Counted from the stretch's first letter, positions 1 through 5,996 are shown. The stretch is 9,333 nucleotides of DNA from Ruminococcus flavefaciens (GCA_902792495.1 CADBAC010000026.1:1-9333); one strand, 5' to 3'. Numbers and translations: made by a program. Notes: a model not told the origin generated them from the letters alone.

Positions 1-59
1 CTTCCCCACAGCAGACAGCAGACCGTTGTAAACAGCAGTACCACGCTTCGTTTTGTCAT
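1..59 (-). CDS. N-terminus of a probable EamA/DMT-family membrane transporter (partial)
   Basis: Reading the minus strand from 59, an ATG opens a frame of 19 complete codons that runs off the window edge: MTKRSVVLLFTTVCCLLWG, with an incomplete codon starting AG. A short basic start followed by a hydrophobic helix ending in LLWG(S) is what EamA-family drug/metabolite transporters usually show in their first membrane segment, where WGS is a recurring motif. The start lies 4 nt downstream of the stop of the ABC ATPase gene, and a weak AAGG ribosome site falls inside the end of that gene. It is therefore probably the next cistron of the same riboswitch-controlled operon. Only about 20 residues are visible: that a membrane protein begins here is fairly secure, but the family is a guess from one motif. 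Confidence 0.55.
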   Translation of the reverse strand, partial: MTKRSVVLLFTTVCCLLWG

Positions 60-63
60 TGTT

Positions 64-1185
64 TCAGCCTTGGCCAATATCTTCCACATCCTTTATGAGT
101 TTTCCGCAGTTCTCAGCCTTTTCCAGCAGATCGGCATTGCCCTTGTTCATAGTCCCGAATTTATGGTTGGCACACAGCACGTACCTGCATTTTTCCATTA
201 CCGCCATAGCGTCCGAAACTTTTTCAACAGATATGGGTTCAAAAGCAGATTCGGTGATAACTTCCGATGCAAGAGACTTTGCGGCAGGAAACTCAATGTC
301 ATTTTCGTGAAGGACTCCCACAGCAAAGGGGATCCCTTTTCTCTGAAGCTGACGGTAGATACCGAGACCTTTTCCGCCTCCGCCTATGACGAAAACTTCG
401 GGCTCGCCTTCTGCCGCCGAAAGCTCCACCGAACCGTAATATTCGCAGAATCTGCCTTCTTCCGTGCCGTACAGCTTTTCGATGTAGCCGCCCGAGAATA
501 TCTCCTCGGGAGTGCCGTATCTGTCGGGAGAATTGCCATTTATGCATAGTATCATATCCGAGACTTTCTGTGCAAGTTCAAGTTCATGAAGTGACATGAT
601 TATGCTGACGCCACGCTCTGATGCCAATTTTTTCAGAAGCGACATTAGTTCCAGTTTATAGCGGATATCGAGAAAAGTAGCAGGCTCATCAAGGATGAGT
701 ATATCAGGCTCCTGACATATCGCACGGGCAAGCAGCACTCTCTGACGCTGACCGTCACTCAGCTTGTCAATATCCTTATCGGCAAATTCGGAAGCCCCCA
801 CCATTTCAAGAGCCTCGTCCACCTTTTTCCTGTCCTCATCGCCCATTACTCCAAGAGCGCCCACATAAGGGAATCGCCCTGTCTCAACAGCTTCACGGCA
901 GGTCATGAGCTGAGTTTTCACCTTCTGAGTAAGCAGTACAGCCATATTTTTAGCAAGTTCACGGCTTTTCAGACGGGAGATATCTTCTTTCCCGATAAAG
1001 ACTGTACCTCCCACAGGCTCAAGCTGACGGCAAAGCGTTTTCAGCAGAGTTGACTTGCCTGCTCCGTTAGGCCCGATAAGAGTCAGTATCTTCCCTTTTT
1101 CCGCCTTTATCTCAATGCCGCTGAGGACGGCTTTTCCCGAATAGCCGACGGATAATCCCTCAGCTGAAAGAACAGCGTCATTCAT
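64..1185 (-). CDS. ABC transporter ATP-binding protein (BtuD/FepC type) with C-terminal extension
   Basis: This 373-residue protein is the probable ATPase of the importer encoded just upstream. Walker A (GPNGAGKST, residues 38-46), Q-loop Gln87, an ABC signature LSDGQ (142-146), Walker B ILILDEP (162-168) and the switch His200 (SLHE) are all present. The signature has Asp where Gly is usual (LSGGQ). BtuD/FepC proteins normally stop near 250-265 residues. Here about 115 more residues follow (255-373), beginning with a hydrophobic strand and a glycine-rich turn (FVIGGGGKG, 265-272), which suggests a small Rossmann-like domain of unknown role. The start is set at ATG 1185, which has AGGAG 8 nt upstream. 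A GTG at 1203 in the same frame lies before that site and is unlikely to be used. The gene overlaps the permease by 8 nt (ATGAATGA), so the two are probably translationally coupled. The substrate (cobalamin, cobinamide, heme or siderophore) cannot be read from the ATPase; the upstream B12 riboswitch favours a corrinoid. Confidence 0.9.
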   Translation of the reverse strand: MNDAVLSAEGLSVGYSGKAVLSGIEIKAEKGKILTLIGPNGAGKSTLLKTLCRQLEPVGGTVFIGKEDISRLKSRELAKNMAVLLTQKVKTQLMTCREAVETGRFPYVGALGVMGDEDRKKVDEALEMVGASEFADKDIDKLSDGQRQRVLLARAICQEPDILILDEPATFLDIRYKLELMSLLKKLASERGVSIIMSLHELELAQKVSDMILCINGNSPDRYGTPEEIFSGGYIEKLYGTEEGRFCEYYGSVELSAAEGEPEVFVIGGGGKGLGIYRQLQRKGIPFAVGVLHENDIEFPAAKSLASEVITESAFEPISVEKVSDAMAVMEKCRYVLCANHKFGTMNKGNADLLEKAENCGKLIKDVEDIGQG

Positions 1186-2200
1186 TGTCCATTCTCCTTT
1201 CACGGCCTGTCAGCATCCATATGACAACAGGTGCGCCGAAAACAGCTGTAACAGTGCTTATGCTCAGTTCAGTCGGAGCGAAGACCGTCCTTGTTATAAG
1301 ATCGCAGAAAAGGCAGAATACTGCTCCCCCGAGAAAACATGCAGGAAGTATCACTATCGGTTTGGAAGTGCCGAACAGACTTTTCACACCGTGAGGAACG
1401 GCTATACCCACAAATGATACAGGTCCTGCAAATGCCGTAACACAGGCTGAAAGCAGACTTGACAGCAGTATCAGCGCCGCTCTGAAAAGACTGACATTTA
1501 CTCCCGAACTTACAGCGTAACTCTCACCAAGTCGGTATGCGTCCATTGGCTTTGAGAGAAAAAACGCACACACCACAGCAGGAATGATGATAAAAGCCGC
1601 TGCCACCGCTTCGTCGGGACTTATTCCCGAGAAACTTCCCATCGACCAGTTGTGGAGGTTCACGATATTGGAATCATCCGAAAGATTGACGATGAATTCG
1701 GTTATGGCCGAGCAGATGTAGCCTATCATCACTCCGCAGACTATGAGTATGGACATACGCTTGACTTTGGCCGATATTGCCAGAACTATGAACATAGAAG
1801 CCAGCGCTCCCACAAATGCCGCTCCGACCATTGCCGCCGAACTGAGAAGTATGCCTTTTGCCAGCGAATATACCATTATAAGTGCGACTGCCAGTTTCGC
1901 ACCCGATGAGATACCGAGTATGTACGGACCTGCCACGGGATTTGAAAAGAAGCTCTGAAGCAGAAGTCCCGAAACAGCCAGTCCTCCGCCAAGTATCAGC
2001 GCCGCCGCAGTTCGTGGAAGTCTTATCTGAGTCAGTATCCTGTACGTCACAGGTGATGAATCGTGGTCCTTTAATGCAGTTATAAGTTCGTTCACTGAAA
2101 TATCCGTGCTTCCCAGACAGAGATTCAGCACGACTGCCGCTATAAGCAGGACCGCCAGAAATATGTACGATACCGCCGCTCTTTTGATTTTTTTATTCAT
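1178..2200 (-). CDS. ABC transporter permease, BtuC/FecCD family
   Basis: This 340-residue polytopic membrane protein is the likely translocation channel of the importer. Family hallmarks appear in order: an N-terminal basic stretch and first membrane helix; RLPRTAAALILGGGLAVSG near residue 60; NPVAGPYILGISSGA near 88-102 (usual form NPLADPYILGISSGA); GPVSFVGIAVPHGVKSLFG, the cytoplasmic coupling loop contacting the ATPase; and a C-terminal FAPTELSISTVTAVFGAPVVIWML helix. The length matches the usual 320-350 residues of the family, which works as a dimer with two ATPases. The ATG at 2200 directly abuts the stop of the binding-protein gene (2201-2203), and GGAGG sits 5 nt upstream inside that gene. 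The 3' end overlaps the ATPase gene by 8 nt. BtuC (B12) and FecCD/FhuB (siderophore, heme) share the fold, so the sequence alone does not fix the substrate. Confidence 0.93.
   Translation of the reverse strand: MNKKIKRAAVSYIFLAVLLIAAVVLNLCLGSTDISVNELITALKDHDSSPVTYRILTQIRLPRTAAALILGGGLAVSGLLLQSFFSNPVAGPYILGISSGAKLAVALIMVYSLAKGILLSSAAMVGAAFVGALASMFIVLAISAKVKRMSILIVCGVMIGYICSAITEFIVNLSDDSNIVNLHNWSMGSFSGISPDEAVAAAFIIIPAVVCAFFLSKPMDAYRLGESYAVSSGVNVSLFRAALILLSSLLSACVTAFAGPVSFVGIAVPHGVKSLFGTSKPIVILPACFLGGAVFCLFCDLITRTVFAPTELSISTVTAVFGAPVVIWMLTGRERRMDNE
1193..1200 (-). promoter_or_regulatory. Ribosome binding site that decides the ATPase start
   Basis: On the minus strand AAAGGAGA lies within the last codons of the permease gene, with 8 nt between it and the ATG at 1185. 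This strong Shine-Dalgarno match at ideal spacing supports the 1185 start over the in-frame GTG at 1203, which lies upstream of it. Confidence 0.75.
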
Positions 2201-3331
2201 TCATGCCTCCGGACGGAATAGAAATTCCATGTCATCTGAGTCTTTATCCGTAAAAATATGGTGAAGTTCCATTATTACTTCCGCCGCACCTGTAGTCTGC
2301 TGGAACAGATTCTTTTCGGTACACCAGAGATTATTCTCCCTGACAGCTTTGAAATCGCCGAGAATGGGGTAGCGTTCCACAAGTTCACTGATGGATCCCA
2401 CCTTTCCAACGATATCACTGTTGTAGATGAGAACATCCGCATCGTGAGCCTTTTCGTAGAAAGTCTCCATCTGAATGGACGTTGTAGACAGAGCATTTTC
2501 CTCAGTATTCAGGTCTTCACGGCTGAATATATACTCTCCCCCCGCCATTCTTATCATCTCTGCCACATAGTCGTCGGGCTTGCGGACAACTACCGCTCCG
2601 GATGAATTAATGTAGAAAAATGCGGCTTTCTTTCCTGTTCCCTCACCTGTGAGGATTTCTCCTATCTTGTCAATATTCTCTTTATAACACTTTTCAGCTT
2701 CCGCCTCTTTTCCGAAAAGGATGCCGTAAAGCTTTATCCATTCCAGACGTGCCAGAGGGTCACTTTCATAGCTTGAACGTTCCACCAGTACAGGTATCCC
2801 CAGTTCTTCCAGCTTTTCCTTTACCTGCGGACTGTGGTATATCATGGTGGATTCTATTGCAAGGGGACAATTCTCGCTGAGGATGTACTCATAATCGGGA
2901 GCGCTGTATTTTCCCACGTAGACCAGCATATCCCCGTCAAATGCCTGACGGACATTATCCAGTCCCCAGTCATTGTACTGCGTGGATGTCATTGACACCA
3001 TATCAAGGGCACCTGCCGAGTCTATCAGGTCCATAGCAGAAGAAGCGGCATTGTACACATTTTCAAGCGGCAGTTCGATAACTGTCATATCTTTGACAGC
3101 GGAAGTATCAACATCTGAGTTTTCAGGCTTTATCAGATACTTTTCCCCTTCGATATCCACAAGTGTACAGCCGTTTGCAAGGCGGTCGGCAGTGAACTGC
3201 TCTGCGTGTTCAAGTGGGATATGTTCACTTACTTCAAATCCCGATAAAGCAGAGCTGCCTGTATTTCTGCCCGAACAGGAAACGAGCAGAAAACAGGCGG
3301 TCACCATTAAAAAAGATTTTATTCTTCCCAT
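2201..3331 (-). CDS. ABC transporter substrate-binding lipoprotein, BtuF/FecB (PBP type III) family
   Basis: This 376-residue protein would be the extracytoplasmic receptor that delivers substrate to the permease. The N-terminus has Arg3/Lys5, a hydrophobic core and a lipobox LVSC with Cys19 as the lipid anchor. A diagnostic stretch of the family is GIPVLVERSSYESDPLARLEWIKLYGILF (around residues 178-206): the strand-turn-helix leading into the long helix that links the two lobes. A second-lobe strand (AAFFYINSSGAVVV) and a C-terminal W-C-T/Q-rich segment follow. The start at 3331 is chosen because the next Met (residue 9) would remove the positive n-region of the signal. It has no convincing Shine-Dalgarno and overlaps the previous gene by 13 nt, so translation probably depends on coupling. 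The B12 riboswitch suggests a corrinoid ligand, but heme or another iron/cobalt chelate is possible. Confidence 0.88.
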   Translation of the reverse strand: MGRIKSFLMVTACFLLVSCSGRNTGSSALSGFEVSEHIPLEHAEQFTADRLANGCTLVDIEGEKYLIKPENSDVDTSAVKDMTVIELPLENVYNAASSAMDLIDSAGALDMVSMTSTQYNDWGLDNVRQAFDGDMLVYVGKYSAPDYEYILSENCPLAIESTMIYHSPQVKEKLEELGIPVLVERSSYESDPLARLEWIKLYGILFGKEAEAEKCYKENIDKIGEILTGEGTGKKAAFFYINSSGAVVVRKPDDYVAEMIRMAGGEYIFSREDLNTEENALSTTSIQMETFYEKAHDADVLIYNSDIVGKVGSISELVERYPILGDFKAVRENNLWCTEKNLFQQTTGAAEVIMELHHIFTDKDSDDMEFLFRPEA

Positions 3332-4257
3332 GTACTCTGAGAATCTGTATCAAAGAAAAGCGTATAGCTTATCTCATGAGGTGTACTCATAGCTGTAGTA
3401 TCAGCAGACACGGGCATTTTGTATCCGAAGCCAAGAACAGGTATCTCGAAAACCGAGAATTCATCTGTAGATACAGGCATTATCTTCTCGCCGTCAACTA
3501 CCATGTAGTCGTACTTGTTGCTGCTCCAGATTATTTCAGCTGTAGCCTTTCCGCCTTCAACAGTTACCTTTGCAGGTGACTGCACAGTTGCCTTGCCTGA
3601 GCCGCCTTCAAGTGTAACATCGAAGCTGTAAACTCCGTCTTCAAGTCCGAGAGATTCGGCAGTATCGAAACTTCCCTCACCGAGAGCCTCAAATGGCAGA
3701 GAATCAGCACGGAAAACCAGGTCTCTGTCGTACCACAGTTCCTTGCGCTTGCTGAATGCGGCACAGGCTATCTTCTTGTCGAGAGCCTCAACAGGCACAG
3801 TGAAAACGCTTACTCCGTCCCTTTCCTCAGCAGGGATGTACTCGGATTCATCAGCATTTTCTGCTTCGTCAGCAGTACCAAGATAAAGATATTCATAGCC
3901 ATTGCCGCCCATTGTCATTTCAGCAGTCATTTCGCCGTCAGCAACTACAAGCTTGCAGGAAGCAATATTGAACATGGATGAGCTTGAATCAACAGTGATA
4001 TCGTACTCACCGTCAGTTATGGAATCAGCGGTAACAGCTTCCATTCCCTCATAGCCCACTTCCTGAGCGGGAACGGTCTGAGGCTCTGTTTCTGCTTCTG
4101 TCTCTGCTTCAGTTTCAGCATCTGTTTCGGTCTCAACGGCGGATGTTTCTGTTACGGTCTCTGAGCTTTCCTGAACGGATACCTCTGTATTGTTCCTGCA
4201 TGAGACCATTGATGTCATAACTGCAAATACACATAATAAAGCTTTTATCTTTTTCAT
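3319..4257 (-). CDS. Lipoprotein with two tandem NEAT-like domains
   Basis: This 312-residue surface lipoprotein has a basic N-terminus, a hydrophobic signal and lipobox MVSC (Cys20), then a Thr/Glu-rich linker (about 24-62). Two repeats of roughly 100 residues follow (about 81-184 and 204-303). Matching positions include DGEY 82-85 with DGVY 207-210, ADGEMTAEM 106-114 with EGGKATAEI 234-242, YEYL 121-124 with YDYM 249-252, VPV 154-156 with IPV 272-274, and C-terminal strands DLVF and SYTLFF. The beta-rich pattern recalls NEAT domains, known for heme binding, and 'iron transport-associated' domains seen next to such importers. That assignment is by pattern only. Only the first repeat has cysteines (Cys101, Cys165). 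The ribosome site AGGAG is well placed before ATG 4257. Position between a chelatase and an importer suggests a ligand-relay or capture role. Ligand unknown. Confidence 0.8.
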   Translation of the reverse strand: MKKIKALLCVFAVMTSMVSCRNNTEVSVQESSETVTETSAVETETDAETEAETEAETEPQTVPAQEVGYEGMEAVTADSITDGEYDITVDSSSSMFNIASCKLVVADGEMTAEMTMGGNGYEYLYLGTADEAENADESEYIPAEERDGVSVFTVPVEALDKKIACAAFSKRKELWYDRDLVFRADSLPFEALGEGSFDTAESLGLEDGVYSFDVTLEGGSGKATVQSPAKVTVEGGKATAEIIWSSNKYDYMVVDGEKIMPVSTDEFSVFEIPVLGFGYKMPVSADTTAMSTPHEISYTLFFDTDSQSTWEE

Positions 4258-4275
4258 AATTTCTCCTATATAAGT

Positions 4276-4299
4276 ACAGCCGCCCTTTCAGACGGCTGT
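4276..4299 (-). other. Intercistronic stem-loop with GAAA tetraloop
   Basis: Between the stop of cbiK and the next gene, the minus-strand RNA reads ACAGCCGUCU-GAAA-GGGCGGCUGU. This is a 10-bp stem (two G-U pairs) closed by a GNRA tetraloop. No U-tract follows in the direction of transcription (ACUUAUAUAGG comes next, containing the ribosome site), so it is not a standard terminator. A role in mRNA processing, or in protecting the cbiK 3' end so that it is expressed above its neighbours, is plausible. The opposite strand has a T-rich tail after the stem, but no plus-strand gene precedes it. Confidence 0.6.
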
Positions 4300-4309
4300 T
4301 GTTTTCATA

Positions 4310-5365
4310 TCAGTTTAAAGAATCGATCGCTGTTTTAGCGTGTTCAACGTACATCTGCTGGATGTCCTCGTTTTCGCCGAGACCTCTGAGCAGACACTCA
4401 ACTTCATAGCCTGCTTCTGTGAATGCTGACTTCCATGAATCCTCATCATCGCCTGCCATATCGTTGTTAGCGTGGTCGCCTGCAACTACCATGAGAGGCT
4501 CAAGGATGACCTTCTTGTATTCGCCTGCCTGAACAAGCGCCATAACATCATCAAGTGAAGGAGTAGCCTCAACTGTACCGATGAAGTAATTTGTATGTCC
4601 GTCCTTTGTAAGGAGATCCTGCATCTTTGCGTAAACGCCGTTGGATTCAGCTTCTGTACCGTGACCCATGAATACGATAGCAGTTTCGCCGTCATCGTAA
4701 TCAGCAGTCCAGTCAACGATAGCCTGCTCGACCTTTGCGAAGTCCTCATCGCTGGTAAGGAGAGGCTCACCGAAAACAACGTTCTCGAAAGCGTCTGCAT
4801 ATGAAGCTACCTTCTTGTTGAGTTCATCGTACTCATAGCCGTTCATAAGGTGAGTAGGCTGAACAACGAGGTTCTTGACACCGTTGTCAACAGCTCTCTG
4901 TAAAGCAGCATCAACGTCATCTATAAGTACACCGTCACGGCTGTTTACGTGATCGATGATGATATTTGAAGTAAAGCCTCTGCGAACCGAGTAGTCAGGG
5001 AATGCTGCGTCAAGCGCACCCTCGATAGCACCGATAGTAAGACGGCGGCTGTCGTTGAAGCTTGTACCGAAGCTTACCACGAGAAGCTCGTTTTCACCGA
5101 TATCATCGCCGTTGCGGACATCGTCAAGTGAAGCATCGCCTGTGTCGTAATCTTCCTCATCGTCAGCATCTTCTTCCTCTTCAGCTTCAGTTGTTTCCTC
5201 TTCTGTTGTCTCTTCCTCGGTAGTCTCCTCAGCTGTTGTTTCCTCAACAGTAGTTTCAGCCTCAGAAGATGATTCTGAAACCGAGCTTGTCTCGTTTGCG
5301 CCGCATGAAGCAAAAGCTGCTGCTGCAAAAGTGAGTGCAAATACCATAGCTGTTAATTTTTTCAT
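4310..5365 (-). CDS. cbiK: Exported CbiK-family sirohydrochlorin cobaltochelatase lipoprotein
   Basis: This 351-residue protein is a class II (ATP-independent) chelatase of the CbiK family, which inserts Co2+ into sirohydrochlorin in the anaerobic B12 route. The domain covers about 92-350. ELLVVSFGTSF opens it. VFMGHG carries His235 and VVAGDHANND carries His298, matching the two metal-binding histidines of CbiK; Glu178 in NGYEYDEL is a candidate third ligand. Unlike ordinary cytoplasmic CbiK, it starts with a signal peptide and probable lipobox FASC (Cys21; Phe at -3 is unusual), then an acidic Thr/Glu-rich linker (about 24-75). It should therefore act outside the membrane. AGGAGG lies 8 nt before ATG 5365. 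As first gene after the B12 riboswitch it is expected to be repressed by cobalamin. A periplasmic CbiK is known in Desulfovibrio and has been linked to heme or metal transport, so the true substrate here may not be sirohydrochlorin. Confidence 0.9.
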   Translation of the reverse strand: MKKLTAMVFALTFAAAAFASCGANETSSVSESSSEAETTVEETTAEETTEEETTEEETTEAEEEEDADDEEDYDTGDASLDDVRNGDDIGENELLVVSFGTSFNDSRRLTIGAIEGALDAAFPDYSVRRGFTSNIIIDHVNSRDGVLIDDVDAALQRAVDNGVKNLVVQPTHLMNGYEYDELNKKVASYADAFENVVFGEPLLTSDEDFAKVEQAIVDWTADYDDGETAIVFMGHGTEAESNGVYAKMQDLLTKDGHTNYFIGTVEATPSLDDVMALVQAGEYKKVILEPLMVVAGDHANNDMAGDDEDSWKSAFTEAGYEVECLLRGLGENEDIQQMYVEHAKTAIDSLN

Positions 5366-5411
5366 TTTCAGTTCCTCCTATAATTTGACATCATAGAGGT
5401 ACAATCGTGCG

Positions 5412-5445
5412 TAAAAATAGCCTCCCCGCAGGAAGGCATAGCTAT
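5412..5445 (-). terminator. Intrinsic terminator of the riboswitch expression platform
   Basis: In the minus-strand RNA, AUAGC (5445-5441) pairs with GCUAU (5421-5417), and a C/U-rich arm CUUCC pairs with GGGAG around a UGCG loop. A run of U (5417-5413) follows. It lies 47 nt before the cbiK ATG and after the aptamer, as expected for a transcription-attenuating OFF switch. The lower and upper stem parts are separated by a small one-sided bulge, and alternative pairing of GCCUUCC with GGGAGGC gives a similar hairpin. Confidence 0.7.
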
Positions 5446-5503
5446 TGCTCCCCCAACTAAACCTTGCTGCCCAATGCCCGGCAAAGTTTAATTGGTTGAG
5501 CAA
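5445..5503 (-). other. Long stem-loop between aptamer and terminator
   Basis: In the minus-strand RNA, UUGCUC (5503-5498) pairs with GAGCAA (5450-5445). After a 2x2 internal loop (AA/GG), CCAAUUAAACUUUGC (5495-5481) pairs with GCAAGGUUUAGUUGG (5467-5453) over 15 positions including two G-U pairs. The loop is 13 nt. The stem ends exactly where the terminator stem begins. It is probably part of the riboswitch expression platform; how it affects termination is not clear from sequence. Confidence 0.65.
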
Positions 5504-5552
5504 TAAACGGTACGATCAATGCCTCGTGATCCCAGGCCTTAGCCTGTGTACC

Positions 5553-5723
5553 AATAAACGGCAGGTTTCCTGACTTAAAGGTCAGATGCAGACGACAGCC
5601 TTCCCGCTTGCGCAGTGACAAATAGCCGCCTACTCCCTTATCACAGTGACGAGATCGTGCAGGTATCGCACCTGCTTCCCTTTTACCCTCCGCCATGAAC
5701 GATCATCGGAGGCACCGTTTATT
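5553..5723 (-). promoter_or_regulatory. Cobalamin (B12) riboswitch aptamer
   Basis: Read on the minus strand this segment has the recognised cobalamin riboswitch signature. A 5' GGUGCC block follows the P1 strand. The core region 5641-5680 reads GGGAAGCAGGUG, then a hairpin, then GUCACUGUGA, equivalent to the conserved GGGAA...GGUG...CACUG elements. The B12 box AGUCAGGAAACCUGCC lies at 5560-5575. P1 closes perfectly over 9 bp: AAUAAACGG (5723-5715) with CCGUUUAUU (5561-5553). Downstream are a long stem-loop and an intrinsic terminator before cbiK. In this family adenosylcobalamin or a related corrinoid binds and lowers expression of transport and synthesis genes, so the operon should be repressed when B12 is plentiful. 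A 79-codon open frame crossing this element is not a gene. Confidence 0.95.
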
Positions 5724-5747
5724 TTTCATATTCATGAATACTTTCTA

Positions 5748-5775
5748 ATTATATCACAAGAAACCGATATTTCAA
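5748..5775 (-). promoter_or_regulatory. Sigma-A-type promoter for the riboswitch operon
   Basis: On the minus strand TTGAAA (5775-5770) and TATAAT (5753-5748) are separated by 16 nt, and a TGA triplet directly before TATAAT forms an extended -10. Transcription would begin near 5741, about 18 nt before the first strand of P1 of the riboswitch. The exact match of the -10 and its position make this the likely promoter for the chelatase-transporter operon. Confidence 0.8.
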
Positions 5776-5902
5776 TACATATGGTAAAAAATCGGGAAAT
5801 TATACAATTTTCGGAAATTAATTATAATAAATGCAGACGTTGAGGACACTGATCTGTCCGATAATTTTCCAATTACAGGCAAAATAATAGTGATCTTCAT
5901 AC
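5776..5902. other. AT-rich divergent intergenic region without a gene
   Basis: This stretch between the two divergent promoters holds no credible coding frame. It contains a small inverted repeat, GGACA (5844-5848) with TGTCC (5855-5859), and imperfect AT-rich palindromes around 5793-5816 (GGAAATT/AATTTTC). These could be operators, but none matches a binding site I recognise. Confidence 0.4.
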
Positions 5903-5931
5903 TTGACAAAGCACGGATTATAGTGTAAAAT
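5903..5931 (+). promoter_or_regulatory. Sigma-A-type promoter for the C11 protease gene
   Basis: TTGACA (5903-5908, perfect -35) and TAAAAT (5926-5931, one mismatch from TATAAT) are spaced by 17 nt. Predicted transcription starts near 5938, giving a leader of about 60 nt. The leader contains a weak 7-bp inverted repeat (ATGTATG 5936-5942 with CATACAT 5960-5966). TGTAAA also recurs three times across the -10 and start region (5924-5946). A strong ribosome site, CGGAGG, sits 5 nt before the ATG at 5997. Confidence 0.8.
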
Positions 5932-5996
5932 GTAAATGTATGTAAACCTAAAGAAGTATCATACATATATTATTTAAATAAATTACGGAGGTACTT

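Noticed and set aside
70..549. 159-codon open frame on the plus strand
   Set aside because: It is antisense to the C-terminal domain of the ABC ATPase, has no promoter or ribosome site and no recognisable protein features.
1186..1203. GTG start for the ATPase six codons upstream
   Set aside because: The strong ribosome site lies after this GTG and 8 nt before the ATG at 1185.
2258..2605. Plus-strand open frame inside the binding-protein gene
   Set aside because: Shadow of the substrate-binding protein gene, which has a signal peptide, lipobox and family motifs.
4276..4299. Terminator after cbiK
   Set aside because: The stem is strong, but the transcript after it lacks a U-tract; the T-rich side is on the strand with no upstream gene.
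5074..5340. 88-codon Leu/Lys/Arg-rich minus-strand frame
   Set aside because: Out-of-frame reading of the Thr/Glu-rich linker of cbiK; the composition is an artefact of repeated codons.
5457..5696. 79-codon open frame on the minus strand
   Set aside because: It lies across the conserved core of the cobalamin riboswitch and its downstream stem; the conserved RNA motifs explain the sequence.
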